Assembly: GCA_014529385.2 (NCBI GenBank)
Contig: CM043970.1
Location: 41,843,279 to 41,907,278, forward strand
DNA: 64,000 bases
Direction of reading: 5' to 3'
DNA from: Adiantum capillus-veneris
Lineage: Eukaryota; Streptophyta; Polypodiopsida; Polypodiales; Pteridaceae
The notes under the pieces are model-generated. The model saw only the letters and a program-made list of their open reading frames with translations, was not told where the DNA came from and did not search any database. Positions 54,445-64,000 of the stretch are shown here, one piece after another. A program made the position numbers and the translations under genes. Each line of letters starts with the position of its first letter. Positions within the stretch are counted from its first letter, which is position 1.

Positions 54445-56030
54445 CTATTTCTCTTGCATTTGTTTCTTTGCATGATGGATTTGTTGAAGCACATCTGGGG
54501 TTAGTGGTAGATGAATTTCTTTTAGTCGATATCCACTAATCCAGCTAGGCATTTCTTCCCCATCCAATGTAGCAAGCTTGATGGCCCCACTTGGTGATAA
54601 GTCTTTGACCACAAAGGGTCTCGTCCCTCGCTTTTTAAGCTTCTTAGCATGTTGTTTGTAAATCAATACATAATTGCCTGTTTTGGATTTTTTGGATCGT
54701 ACATGCTTATAAAAAAAAAGAATTTGCCTTCATTTTTGCGCATAGATGTTAGCTATTGCTTTCAAGTGAAGTTCATCTAGCTTTTCAAGGTCATTTATTT
54801 GTGAAGACATTTCATGACCTATCCACTCTAAACATTCAGCTACTCTCAATGTTGGAATTAAGAATTCCATAGGTAGTATAACATTAAGTCCAAACACCAT
54901 GTTGTATGGTGTTGTTCCTATCAAGGTTTTGTAAGCAATTCTATAAGCCCATAATGTTGAATGTAACTTCTGATCCCAGTCCGTTTTAGACTCTGAAACT
55001 ATCTTAGTCAAGATTGGACATAGAGTCTTACTCGTAACTTCTGCGTGGCCATTAGCCTGTGGGTGGTAGGGAGCTAACTTCTTATGAACTATCATGAAGT
55101 CTTCAAGAATATTTTTGATCATCTCATTTATGAAATTGTGCCTCGATCACTGACAATTTCTATAGGTAGACCATATCTAACAAAGACATTTTCATATATA
55201 AATTGTGTAGTAGTCCCGGCATCAGCTTTTTGTGTAGCTTTAGCTTCAACCCATTTAGTGAGATAATTTATGGCCACAATAATATATCGGGAATGTGTCT
55301 TGTAAGTAGGGTGCGAGATTGGTACTACAAAGTCTATTACCCGCTTAGCAAAAGCTTTGGCTTCCATCATCGGCCGTAAGGGCATCTCATCCCGCTTTAT
55401 TGGCAGGTTGGTTTGTTGACAAGACTCACATCATTTTGTATATTTCTTCGCGTCCATATGTAATACTGGCCACCATATTCCAGAGGTGAGGATATTTTTT
55501 GTGGTCTTTTCCCCTGAGAAATGGCCTCCACTAATCCCTTCATGTGCTTGTTCTAGGATTGGAATGTACATGTTCTCTGTTGCACACAGCGTAAGCTGGT
55601 TATCCTTTCCTCTTTTATAAAGATGATTTTCAATCAGAGTGAAATCATGTGCTTCTCATTCTATCACTCTTTGTCGTGCTCTGGTGATACTTTCAAGAAA
55701 TGTTTGCTTTCCCAGAAAGTCAACAATGTATTGACTCCATTCTAGAGTAAGTGTTATTTGAAACAATGTCGCATGTTCTATAGGTTGGCTTGATCTGCAT
55801 TTGACGCAACTAGTTACATAATCATGAACATCAACACGCATAGTCATCCAATACATTACTAATTGTTGCAAGCATTCGAAAGTTTTTGTGGATGAACAAT
55901 GAAATGTTAAATCCTGATTATGCGCTTCCAGAAAATAGGTTTTGTATTCCTCAAGGTTTATGCACACTCGTAGGATATAGTCGAAGCCTAGATTATATAA
56001 ACGTCTGGCCGCCAATCAACTGAAAATTCT
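54445..56030 (-). pseudogene. Gypsy integrase with zinc finger (element I)
   Basis: On the minus strand: a zinc-finger-like stretch DLTFHCSSTKTFECLQQLVM ... YVTSCVKCRSSQ (56015-55656); a second H2C2 finger, AHEGISGGHFSGEKTTKNI then WWPVLHMDAKKYTK, stop, CESCQQ (about 55555-55420). The integrase core is YIIVAINYLTKWVEAKAT (first catalytic Asp changed to Asn), EIVSDRG (Asp; 55385-55128) and YHPQANGHAEVTSKTL (Glu; 55122-). The C-terminus is KKRGTRPFVVKDLSPSGAIK and SWISGYRLKEIHLPL (54666-54445). Broken by several stops and frameshifts. The sequence type differs from A, B, D, H and J. Confidence 0.88.
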
Positions 56031-56118
56031 TAACTTGCCGAACCGTTCTTCATTTAAGGTCTTGGTCTATTTTGTCATATTCTCCACCCTGTGATAGTAG
56101 CTTTACAATCTCTTGGGA

Positions 56119-56560
56119 TCACTTAGGTACCATTTCTATATTGAAGAGATATGCATCCGGGAGATCATCATCCACACTCTCTAGAGCTTCTCCATTTGGT
56201 AATCGAGAAAGGTGGTCTTCTCTGAGTGGAAAATCCATGCATGGTTCCATCTCATAGAGAAACTCCACCTCCTTTAGCTTATCAATCTCTTCCTTGATAT
56301 GCTTAGCAAAGGTGTCATTGTACATGTATGGCCTTTGTCTGCTAGGTTTTGCATCAGGTTTTAAAGGGATAGTATCCACTCTTTTTAAGTCCTTGTAAGA
56401 CCATGCAAACACATCCTTATATTCTTAAAGAAGGTTGATAAGCTCCTCTTCCTCTTCTTGACTTAGATCGGTGGCTATATAGACTGGTTGTGATTCCTCT
56501 CCTGGTGCTGCTAGGTCTATTTTCCTTGCATCCTCTAGCCCGTCATTTCACTATTTCTCT
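56119..56560 (-). pseudogene. Gypsy reverse transcriptase N-terminus fused to RNase H end (element I)
   Basis: The minus strand begins PVYIATDLSQEEEEELINLL, stop, EYKDVFAWSYKDLK (56490-56390), the standard start of this gypsy RT. KPSRQRPYMYNDTFAKHIKE follows, then DKLKEVEFLYEMEP. At about 56245 it jumps to DFPLREDHLSRLPNGEALES, the sequence normally found at the end of RNase H before integrase. The palm with the catalytic aspartates and most of RNase H is deleted, apparently in frame. Confidence 0.8.
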
Positions 56561-57011
56561 CTCATCTGGGCTGTGTCAACACTATCTTTCGATCTTGAAT
56601 AGTGAACTTTCTGTAATGGGATGGTACACTCATATGGTTTTCGCTATTGTCTTTCTCATATTCTTCGTTTTTCATTTCCGTTGTCCATACTTCCCTCAGA
56701 GTTTTTTTGAGCTCTTGGTAACTTTTTTTACAATCAACTTTTGTCCACTTCGGTTCCTCAATTTGGTTCGGGTCTGTTTCCATTTATTTAATTTATTCTC
56801 CGCGTTCAACTTTTGAGTTTGTTTTTTTACGTCCCTAGGACTGTCTTTTGTCCTAGAGTCTCGATCTCGAGAAAATTGACATGATATGTCGTTTTTAATG
56901 CAGTCTTTGGCTTCTACCAGAGATAATAATTCCATTTTTTTCGTCATTTGTGGCATTAGGTTATCTCTTTCCTTGTATGCTGCCTTCTTTTTCCTATAAT
57001 GTGCTTGACGT
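56561..57011 (-). pseudogene. Lysine-rich linker upstream of RT in element I
   Basis: Minus-strand frames give a Lys/Glu-rich sequence (RKKKAAYKERDNLMPQMTKK; YQELKKTLREVWTTEMKNEE) with no protease motif. The element is cut at 57011/57012 by element J. Its 5' part would lie beyond J, outside the window. Confidence 0.45.
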
Positions 57012-57883
57012 TGTTGGGCGCATTTTTGACACTCCGTTTTTTGTAAATTTGTACATATGGACATGACGCCCGATGTCAAAAGGGTGTGTGGGATTTCTTT
57101 TTGTGGGTTTTTTAGCTTGCTTTAGCAAGCACATGTACATGCACTGCAAGTCGCTAGTCTAATGACAGCTGTCGGGCTACTGTAAGTGCCAGTGAGTGAG
57201 TTTTTTGAAGTGAGCCTTGTATATAACTTAAACTCATGTACAAACTAAAAAAAGTTCAGAAAAAGATCAGAAATTTGAAGGTTTTAGTTCGTTCTGTCTC
57301 CTTGGTGCTCTTGGATGCAGTTTTTTGCCCCGACTAGCCTTCTCTACGTGTAGTCGTGCTGGGACAGCTCTCTGTTCGCGTCAATTTTTCTCATGGGGGA
57401 GTATGGAATCAATTTTAGTCATCTTCAGATTTCTTGCCAATCATTTTTCAAGCTTTATCTCAAGATTTAAAGTGCTCCAATTGGAGTTGTGCTCATCAGG
57501 TTACGACTAGTTCTCCGTAGGGTTATGGCTATGGCAACCTAGTGGCAAATTGTGTGTAGACAGATTCGGAGGGCATGTATCTATGAATTGTGGAATTGAT
57601 GTTGAAGTTGTGGGTTTGTGATGTTTAATTGTTTAAGGAGAGTCTCTTGTCTTCATATGCATTGGTCGGCGTGTGCTGTAAATCCGTGCTTTGGTAGGGT
57701 TTTGCTCCTATGTGACATAGTCTCTTGGGTGGGCAACGGCTAATAAATTCCCAAGGGTCTACTCCTATTGGACTTGTGGCGTTTCAAAAGGATTTTGCAA
57801 AGCTTTTGGTGTCTTGTAGTTCTCTTTCAACGCTCTTGGGTGACATCACTATAGAGGTGTTCCAGTTTGCTTGTTTCCCAACA
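57012..57883 (+). repeat. 5' LTR of gypsy element J
   Basis: It begins TGTTGGGCGCA and ends CCCAACA. The 3' limit is inferred from the inverted termini and the following primer-site-like TTTTGGTGCCCGCCACCGAG (57887-57906). A TATATAA box lies at 57220-57226 and is conserved in the 3' LTR. Confidence 0.85.
57220..57226 (+). promoter_or_regulatory. TATA box of J 5' LTR
   Basis: TATATAA in GCCTTGTATATAACTT, conserved at 63468-63474 in the 3' LTR at the same offset. The likely core promoter of the element. Confidence 0.6.
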
Positions 57884-57947
57884 GTGTTTTGGTGCCCGCC
57901 ACCGAGGAATCGCTTCAAGTTACCTTCAGTTTACAGGTTTTTAAGAC

Positions 57948-59400
57948 ATGGCGTTTAATTTTCCGGAGTTTAGTGGGAAATCAAATGAAAGTTCCAAAGC
58001 TTTCATTGAGAGAATGGAGTTTTCTTGCCTTCTTGCTGACAAGCAAGACCCAGCGTTGGTGCTACAAATCTTCTACTTCTGTTTGAAGGGAGATGCTAGG
58101 GAATGGTTGGAAGGCTACGAAAAGGATCTACAATCAGCCCAACCTCCTCAAGTTATGACTTATGAAATGGTAAGGCATGCTTTTCTTACACACTTTCAAC
58201 AGGTGGAAGACCCACAAAAGGTATGGCAGTCTATTCAAGGCTTAGTACAAGATGAAGGCCAAACCATAGAAGACTTTGTCAAGGCATTCAATGCGTAGTA
58301 TGGGCAATGTGGTGTACATCTTTGGGGGCTGAAATTCCTCCAGCCATGTTGAAGAAGGACAGGTTTCTTGCAAGCTTGAAGAGTAACCTACGTTTGAAGG
58401 TAGAGCTTAAGCAACCAAGGACCTCTAAGGAGGCAGTTGAAATTGCAAAGAATAAAGAGTGGAAAGCAGGGCATGTTCATCAACTTGGAATCAATGTGGA
58501 GCCAAAGCTTGAAGTGAAAGCGGTAGAGCAACCAAGGGTCCTCATCAGGGAGCCAAGTTATGATCAACAAGCTTCTCATGATGTGAATTCCTTTCGCAAG
58601 GAGATGCAAGAGGTTGTAGGTCTTATGAAGAATCTTAGTGTGCATATGATGGGAGGTGGAAGAGGTCAAAGCTATGGATATGGATATGGTTATGGAAGCA
58701 ATGAGGGTTATACAGGTGGTAGAGTAAGAGGCATGGCTGGAAGAGGGGATATGTTTCAATGCTACAATTGTGGTGAATGGGCTCATAAAAGCCCTCATGT
58801 GACAAGCCAAAGAGAATGGGTGGCGACATGTTTCCTCTTCCTCCACAAATTCCTTCTCGAGCTCAAGATTATGGTATTGAGATTAAAGGGGAAGCAGGAC
58901 CAAGTGGATTGACAGTAGAAGAGAAGGGCAAAATAAAAGTGGTAAGCATAATCCGTTTGGAAAAGAAAGAGGATGATTTGGGAGCTATGGTCATGCCTAT
59001 AGGTAAGAGGGTTACAAGAGATCATGACATGAGTGATGCAAGTCCCAGCCATAAAAGAGGGAAACAGGTTGAAACAGGTACAAGTAAAGAGAAGAAGTAG
59101 AGAAAGCCCAGGAAACATTACAATGCATCCGACTTTCCTTTGGGAGAAGGGCAACCAAATTATAGTTTAAGGGCTGATTTGGTGGGTAGAAAGGCTGATG
59201 TTACCTTTGGGCAACTCATGGAGATGTGTCCCAAGTTAAAGAGGCAATGGAAGCACGTAGTCAACCCCATGAAGAAGGAGCCTGCAAGGGGGTCAGTGAG
59301 ATTCTTTTCTTTGAATGAGCTACCTGATATATGTCCTACTATGGATGAATGGCATAAGAGGAAGTGCATTGGAGAGGCTTATATTGATGGAGGTGCATAG
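57948..59400 (+). pseudogene. Gypsy gag and protease N-terminus of J (two frameshifts, two stops)
   Basis: ATG 57948 starts MAFNFPEFSGKSNESSKAFI. The gag core includes DAREWLEGYEKDLQSAQPPQ and VWQSIQGLVQDEGQTIEDFV. A frameshift near 58290 moves the reading to ...AEIPPAMLKKDRFLASLKSN and PRTSKEAVEIAKNKEWKAGH. A Gly/Tyr-rich stretch precedes the knuckle CYNCGEWAHKSPH, where a second frameshift (about 58799) displaces the last Cys into ..CDKPKRMGGDMF. The third frame continues DYGIEIKGEAGPSGL, with a TAG at 59098, then YNASDFPLGEGQ, DLVGRKADVTFGQLMEM and AYIDGGA, with a TAG at 59398 in the protease active-site block. Confidence 0.9.
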
Positions 59401-62400
59401 GTATGTGTTATTACTCAAGCTTGTGTATCAAAGTTGGGACTCAACATGGTGAAGAATTCAGGTTTTCGCATAAAGCTTGCCAACCAATCAAGGGTGAGGT
59501 TCTTGGGAGTTGTAAAGGACTTGGAGGTGGATGTATTTGATGTTAAAGTGCTGGTCAATTGCCATGTTATGCCCGCGGGTATTGGTGCTTTCCCTGTCAT
59601 CCTTGGAAGACCATGGTTACAGGCAACCAAAGCTATACAGGATTGGGGACATGGTACCATCACTCTCTACAATAGAAGGGGTGATAAGAAGAGGTTTGAC
59701 ATGGCTAGCAAGCAATATTTGGATGCTGATTTTGATGAGAAAAGTGATGAAGAAGAGTACTCAAGTGAAGAAGAAGACAATGGGGATGAGGGCAGTGAAG
59801 TGGAAGATAGCAGCGATAGTGATCTAGATGTTTCCTCCTTGTTTCTTGAAGAAGAGCATGATGAGAAACAAAGATTTCTTGGCCTTATGGAGAATGAGGA
59901 TATCTCTGGTCCTTATGAGCAAATTGAAGAGCTGATGCAACCCAAAGTTCAACCTAATGTCAAACAGGAGCTGATACAAGGTATGTTGTCTCCCAACTTG
60001 GCTAGTCATGAGAAGAGTGAGTACCTACATATGATCCAACAATTTCCCTATTTATTCATCACTTCTTATGAGGAAATTAGAGGCTTTAAGGGAGAGGAAA
60101 TCCACATTCCAATCAAGGAAGGAGCTCAGCCCATACGCCAAAAGCTAAGGAGAATGGGACAGGTACAACTTAATGCTTTAAAGGAAGAGGTAGACAAGCT
60201 TCTTGAAGCAGGTTTCATATGTCCTGTGAGCACTGCAGAATGGGTGAGTCCTGTTGTTGTCACACCCAAGAAGGATGGAAAGTGCAGGATATGTGTTGAT
60301 TTTAAGCCTCTAAACGCAGCCATGAAGAGGGATCCATACCCTCTTCCTTTCATAGATGACATACTTGATTCTATTGCAGGGCATGAGAGATATAGCGTAT
60401 GTGATGGATTCTCTGGATATTTTCAGCTCACCTTGGCTTTGGAAGATCGAAAGAAGACCACACTTATCATGCCATGGGGATGCTTTTGTTATTGTGTGCT
60501 TCCTTTTGGTCTTATGAATAGCTGTGCGTGGTATCAAAAGCGCGTCAACAAGGTGTTCTCTCCCTTTCTTGGCAAGTTTGTGAAGGATCTTATTGATGAC
60601 TTTTGTGTTTATAGCTCTAGAAAGGATCATTGTGCAAAGCTTGGGATGGCATTGAAGCAATATGATGAAAGTGGAGGTCAACTCAACCCAAAGAAATGTC
60701 ATCTTGCTCAACCAAGAGTGAAGTTTTTGGGGCATATGATCTCAGAGAATGGGATTGAAGCGGATCCTAACAAAGTGAAGGCTTTGGTGCTCCTCCCATC
60801 ACCTAAAGATACAAAGCAACTTTCTACTTTTATTCAAAAGGTGAAGTGTATGGAAAGGTTCATTCCTTTGTCCTCTCAACTTCTTTATCCTCTACAACAA
60901 GTAGCAAGGTTGGATCCTCTACAATGGACAAATGAATGTGAAGAGGTTTTTCAAGGTATCAAAGAGGTTCTTGGTTCTCTTCCTGCTATGCAAGCTCCTA
61001 ATTGGGATAAGGAGTTTTACGTGAATCCATCAGTAGGTGAGGATGCTATTGGAGCTATGATTCTTCAACGAGGTAACAATTCCCACTACATGAAGCCTAT
61101 CTATTGTGCTAGTAGGGTGAAGCTAGAGGTGGAGAGAGGCTATACTGAGGTGGAGCTCATTATGGTGAGTGTGATCTATGCATGTAGAAGGTTTAGGCAC
61201 TACCTTCTCCCTAAACCATTCACATTCCTCACTAGCTACACTCTTCTACCTCAATTGGTGAATAGCCCTACTTTGTCAAAGAGTCTCATGAAGTGGATTG
61301 TGGAGCTACAGGAATTCCAATTCTCTTTTCTTGTTGAGGAGAGTACAAGGGCTACATTGGCTGATTTGCTTACCTATAAGGAAAGCCCTCTTCTTCTTAA
61401 GGAGGATGCAATGAAGAAGCAACACATGGAAGCTCCTGACATAGACAATGCCTATCTATTGTTTTTTGATGGCTCTTACAGGAAAGTGCATGGTGAAGAT
61501 TCAGGAGGTGTGCTAGTTTATGATCCTCAAGGTGCTTTGGTAACCAAAAGGAGTTTGAAGCTTACAGCACAAAGCAACAATGAAGCTGAGTATGCTACTT
61601 TGGAGAAAGGTCTCAACCTTTGCCTTGAGCTTGGCATCCGTCGTGTGAGGGTAAAAGATGATGCTCTTTTGGTGGTTAAGGAAGTACTTGGGGTGTGGCA
61701 AAGTAAGAATCCAAGGCTGAAAAATATTTGTTTTCAAGTGAAGAATCTGCTTAAGCATTTTGAAGCTTGGAGTTTAAGGAATGCGGGCAGGTCTCAAAAT
61801 GAAGAAGCACATGGTGCAGCGCAAGCTTCAATTGGGCAATTGTATGTGATAAGGGTTGATTCTCCTCTTTATTTGGGAAGGGAAGCTTTAGAGAGGGAGG
61901 AAGAGTTTCTAAAAACAGGTATGCTTCCATCAGAGTTGGAAAAGCCAAAAAAGTACGCCTTCCTACGTCGTGCCAAAAGGTATGTTCTACTTGGTGATGC
62001 CTTGTATATGAAGGGGGCTGATCTTGTGATGAGAAAAGTGCCTTGGAAAGAGGAAATTTACAAAATTTTAGAGGAGAATCATGAGGGTTCTTGTGGTGGT
62101 CACTTTGCTGCAAAGATCACTTTGCATAAAGTCTTGCAGGAGGGTTATGTGTGGCCAAGTGTTCAACGTGATGTTCATCATTGGTGCAAGTCTTGTAAAG
62201 AGTGTCAAAGCATGGCAAATAGGGTTCTCAAATCAGAAATTAGAGGCACCATTGTGGCTTATGATGTGTTTGAGAAGTGGGGTATTGATGCAATAGGTCC
62301 TCTACCTATGACAGCTAGAGGCAAATGTTACATACTTACTATTGTTGACTATCTATCCAGGTGGGCCGAAGCCAAAGCTGTTAAGCACATCATGAGTAAA

Positions 62401-63237
62401 GATGTTTCCTTACTTATATATGAAGATATTTGCTGCAAATTTGGCATGACATTGGAGTTACTTTCTGACAAGGGTCCAGGTTTCAGGGGAGAGTTAGTGG
62501 ATTATCTATGTGAAAAGCTTCATGTGCATCGCAGGTTTACTACTCCATATTATCCCCAATGCAATGGCATGAATGAAAGGTTTAATGGAGAGCTCATAAG
62601 GATGCTTAAAAAGATGACAAGAAACAATGTGAAGAATTGGGATTTAGAGCTACCTTGTGCTCTATGGGCTTATAGGACTGCCATCAAATCAGGTACTGGT
62701 TTTTCTCCCTTCCATATAGTTTTTGGCAAAGAGGCTTTACTTCCTATTGAGGTGGAGATACCATCCTTGAAGATGATGCTAAATCTTGAAGAAGAGCCCA
62801 AGGATCCATTCAAGGAAAGAATTTTATATTTGCAATGTGTACAATTGGATAGGGTGTTACCTTTTGAGCATTATGAGCAGGTCTTGAAGAAGAGTCAAGC
62901 AAAGGCAAATGAGAAGGTAAAGAACAAGGACATCAAGAAGGATGACATGGTGCTTAGTTACAATAGTAATCTTGATAGCACTTTTCAAAAGAAATTTCAA
63001 ATCAAGTGGCAAGGTCCTTTCTTGGTCTTAAACAGGTTTCCGAATGGCACATATCAGCTTGCTGACTTCGATGGTACCCCGCATAAAGCACGTGTGAATG
63101 GCTACAGGTTGAAGAAGTATATTGCAAGGTTGATGACTGTGATTGAGGATGAGCCTTCTTTTGAAGAATTTGTTGATCATGTGGTTAATGATGAAGATGA
63201 TTTGAAGACTCCCTCATGTGGTTTACAGGATCTCTAG
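59401..63237 (+). CDS. Gypsy pol of J: protease C-terminus, RT, RNase H, second RNase H, integrase (open 1267+ codons)
   Basis: The frame is continuous from the stop at 59398 to TAG at 63235. Residues are numbered from 59434. Protease C-terminus 1-90 (AFPVILGRPWLQ). Acidic linker 100-190. RT about 240-470, with VCDGFSGYFQLTL and DLIDDFCVYSS (catalytic DD at 388-389). Intrinsic RNase H-like 500-610. Second RNase H 672-800, with LLFFDGSYRK, NNEAEYATLEKG and VKDDALLVV, but EEAHGAAQ where the fourth acidic residue is expected (His 793). Zinc finger 883-924 (HEGSCGGHF...CKSCKEC). Integrase core with DAIGPLP/TIVDYLSRW, LLSDKGPGF and MNERFNGEL (DDE complete). C-terminal domain IKWQGPFLVLNRFPNGTYQL near 1190-1210. 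It probably lacks its own start, since gag is broken. Confidence 0.93.
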   Translation, partial: VCVITQACVSKLGLNMVKNSGFRIKLANQSRVRFLGVVKDLEVDVFDVKVLVNCHVMPAGIGAFPVILGRPWLQATKAIQDWGHGTITLYNRRGDKKRFDMASKQYLDADFDEKSDEEEYSSEEEDNGDEGSEVEDSSDSDLDVSSLFLEEEHDEKQRFLGLMENEDISGPYEQIEELMQPKVQPNVKQELIQGMLSPNLASHEKSEYLHMIQQFPYLFITSYEEIRGFKGEEIHIPIKEGAQPIRQKLRRMGQVQLNALKEEVDKLLEAGFICPVSTAEWVSPVVVTPKKDGKCRICVDFKPLNAAMKRDPYPLPFIDDILDSIAGHERYSVCDGFSGYFQLTLALEDRKKTTLIMPWGCFCYCVLPFGLMNSCAWYQKRVNKVFSPFLGKFVKDLIDDFCVYSSRKDHCAKLGMALKQYDESGGQLNPKKCHLAQPRVKFLGHMISENGIEADPNKVKALVLLPSPKDTKQLSTFIQKVKCMERFIPLSSQLLYPLQQVARLDPLQWTNECEEVFQGIKEVLGSLPAMQAPNWDKEFYVNPSVGEDAIGAMILQRGNNSHYMKPIYCASRVKLEVERGYTEVELIMVSVIYACRRFRHYLLPKPFTFLTSYTLLPQLVNSPTLSKSLMKWIVELQEFQFSFLVEESTRATLADLLTYKESPLLLKEDAMKKQHMEAPDIDNAYLLFFDGSYRKVHGEDSGGVLVYDPQGALVTKRSLKLTAQSNNEAEYATLEKGLNLCLELGIRRVRVKDDALLVVKEVLGVWQSKNPRLKNICFQVKNLLKHFEAWSLRNAGRSQNEEAHGAAQASIGQLYVIRVDSPLYLGREALEREEEFLKTGMLPSELEKPKKYAFLRRAKRYVLLGDALYMKGADLVMRKVPWKEEIYKILEENHEGSCGGHFAAKITLHKVLQEGYVWPSVQRDVHHWCKSCKECQSMANRVLKSEIRGTIVAYDVFEKWGIDAIGPLPMTARGKCYILTIVDYLSRWAEAKAVKHIMSKDVSLLIYEDICCKFGMTLELLSDKGPGFRGELVDYLCEKLHVHRRFTTPYYPQCNGMNERFNGELIRMLKKMTRNNVKNWDLELPCALWAYRTAIKSGTGFSPFHIVFGKEALLPIEVEIPSLKMMLNLEEEPKDPFKERILYLQCVQLDRVLPFEHYEQVLKKSQAKANEKVKNKDIKKDDMVLSYNSNLDSTFQKKFQIKWQGPFLVLNRFPNGTYQLADFDGTPHKARVNGYRLKKYIARLMTVIEDEPSFEEFVDHVVNDEDDLKTPSCGLQDL

Positions 63238-63259
63238 CAGGCTGGGGTGTGGCAAACTA

Positions 63260-64000
63260 TGTTGGGCGCAGTTCTGACACCCCGTTTTTTGTAAATTTGT
63301 ACATATGGACATGACGCCCGATGTCAAAAGGGTGTGTGGGCTTTATTTTTGTGGGTTTTTTTGCTTGCTTTAGCAAGCACATGTACATGCACTGCAAGTC
63401 GCTAGTCTAGTGACAGCTGTCGGGCTACTGTAAGTGCCAGTGAGTGAGTTTTTTGAAGTGAGCCTTGTATATAACTTAAACTCATGTAAAAACTAAAAAA
63501 CGTTCAGCAAAATATCAGAAATTTGTAGGTTTTAGCTCGTTCTGTCTCCTTGGTGCTCTTGGATGCAGTTTTTTGCCCCGACTAGCCTTCTCTACGTGTA
63601 GTCGTGCTGGGACAGCTCTCTGCTCGCATCAATTTTTCTCATGGGGGCGTATGGAATCAATTTTAGTCATCTTCAGATTTCTCGACAGTCATTTTTCAAG
63701 CTTTCTCTCAAGCTTTAAAGTGCCCCAATTGGAGTTGTGCTCATCAGGTTATGACTAGTTCTCCGCAGGGTTATGGCTATGGCAACCTAGTGGCAAATTG
63801 TGTGTAGACAGATTCGGAGGGCATGTATCTATGAATTGTGGAATTGATGTTGAAGTTGTGGGTTTGTGATGTTTGATTGTGTAAGGAGAGGCTCTTGTCT
63901 TCATATACATTGGTCTGAGTGTGCTGTAAATCCGTGCTTTGGCAGGGTTTTGCTCCTATGTGACATAGTCTCTTGGGTGGGCGACGGCTAGTAAATTCCC
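63260..64000 (+). repeat. 3' LTR of gypsy element J (partial)
   Basis: It begins TGTTGGGCGCAG after the polypurine area AGGCTGGGGTGTGGC and matches 57012-57752 with no length difference. About 130 more bases would lie beyond the window. A TATATAA is at 63468-63474. Confidence 0.92.

Larger units (their letters stand above)
57012..64000 (+). mobile_element. Ty3/gypsy element J (plus strand), inserted into element I; 3' LTR truncated by window end
   Basis: The 5' LTR is 57012-57883, with leader and primer site, gag from 57948, pol to 63237, and the 3' LTR from 63260 to beyond 64000. The LTR has perfect TGTTGGG/CCCAACA inverted ends. The compared 741 LTR bases align without gaps, with about 33 differences by eye count. 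GACGT (57007-57011) is the candidate target duplication; its partner is outside the window. Architecture is gag, protease, RT, RNase H, second RNase H, integrase without chromodomain, as in the Tat group. Confidence 0.93.

Overview
This is a stretch of land-plant nuclear genome made almost entirely of nested, decaying transposable elements. The evidence is Ty1/copia polyproteins of the Tnt1/Tork type, Ty3/gypsy polyproteins with a second RNase H before integrase (a trait of the plant Tat/Ogre group), CACTA/TNP2 transposase fragments and dense (GA)n/(CT)n microsatellites. I see no ordinary cellular gene, tRNA, rRNA or organellar segment. A large, repeat-rich genome (fern, lycophyte or gymnosperm as readily as angiosperm) fits, but the sequence alone does not settle the taxon.

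Layout, left to right. (1) 1-2518: 5' end of a minus-strand gypsy element 'A' (LTR 1181-2518, broken gag 280-1140). (2) 2519-4529: unassigned DNA with a 121-bp tandem duplication and two related near-perfect hairpins (3309-3412, 3858-3901). (3) 4530-5862: plus-strand copia relic 'C0'. (4) 6717-8210: CACTA transposase relic. (5) 9578-19604: minus-strand gypsy 'D' with paired LTRs and a GCGG(T) target duplication. Its gag-pol is split by copia 'C1' (11783-16151, TSD CCTAG). (6) 20100-20531: CACTA transposase N-terminal fragment, abutting a 147-bp copia LTR (20533-20679). (7) 20928-27880: minus-strand copia 'F' RT-RNase H, split by copia 'C2' (21534-27106, TSD CAAAG). (8) 27980-29627: plus-strand copia gag-protease 'G', head to head with F. 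(9) 29640-31457: an unrecognised, broken minus-strand gene 'P'. (10) 31480-33767: a diverged ~285-bp tandem array, each unit carrying a conserved 22-bp palindrome and one unit interrupted by a 255-bp MITE. (11) 33768-41651: degraded gypsy 'B'. (12) 42007-50820: gypsy 'H' with an additional open frame between its 5' LTR and gag. (13) 50821-52380: strongly purine-rich, microsatellite-rich DNA. (14) 53700-57011: minus-strand gypsy 'I', with a protease-like segment downstream of integrase. (15) 57012-64000: plus-strand gypsy 'J', inserted into I. Its 1267-codon pol frame is open, its gag is broken, and its 3' LTR runs off the window.

The elements work as mobile units, not as a pathway. Copia elements C1 and C2 carry LTR promoters (TATAAAA), an initiator-Met tRNA primer site and polypurine tracts, and both jumped into older retroelement coding regions. 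Nearly every coding region is broken. C2 (three nonsense codons) and J (intact PR C-terminus through integrase) are the best preserved. The feature most worth following is the palindrome-bearing tandem array at 31480-33767. The extra frame at 48360-49170 and gene relic P come next.
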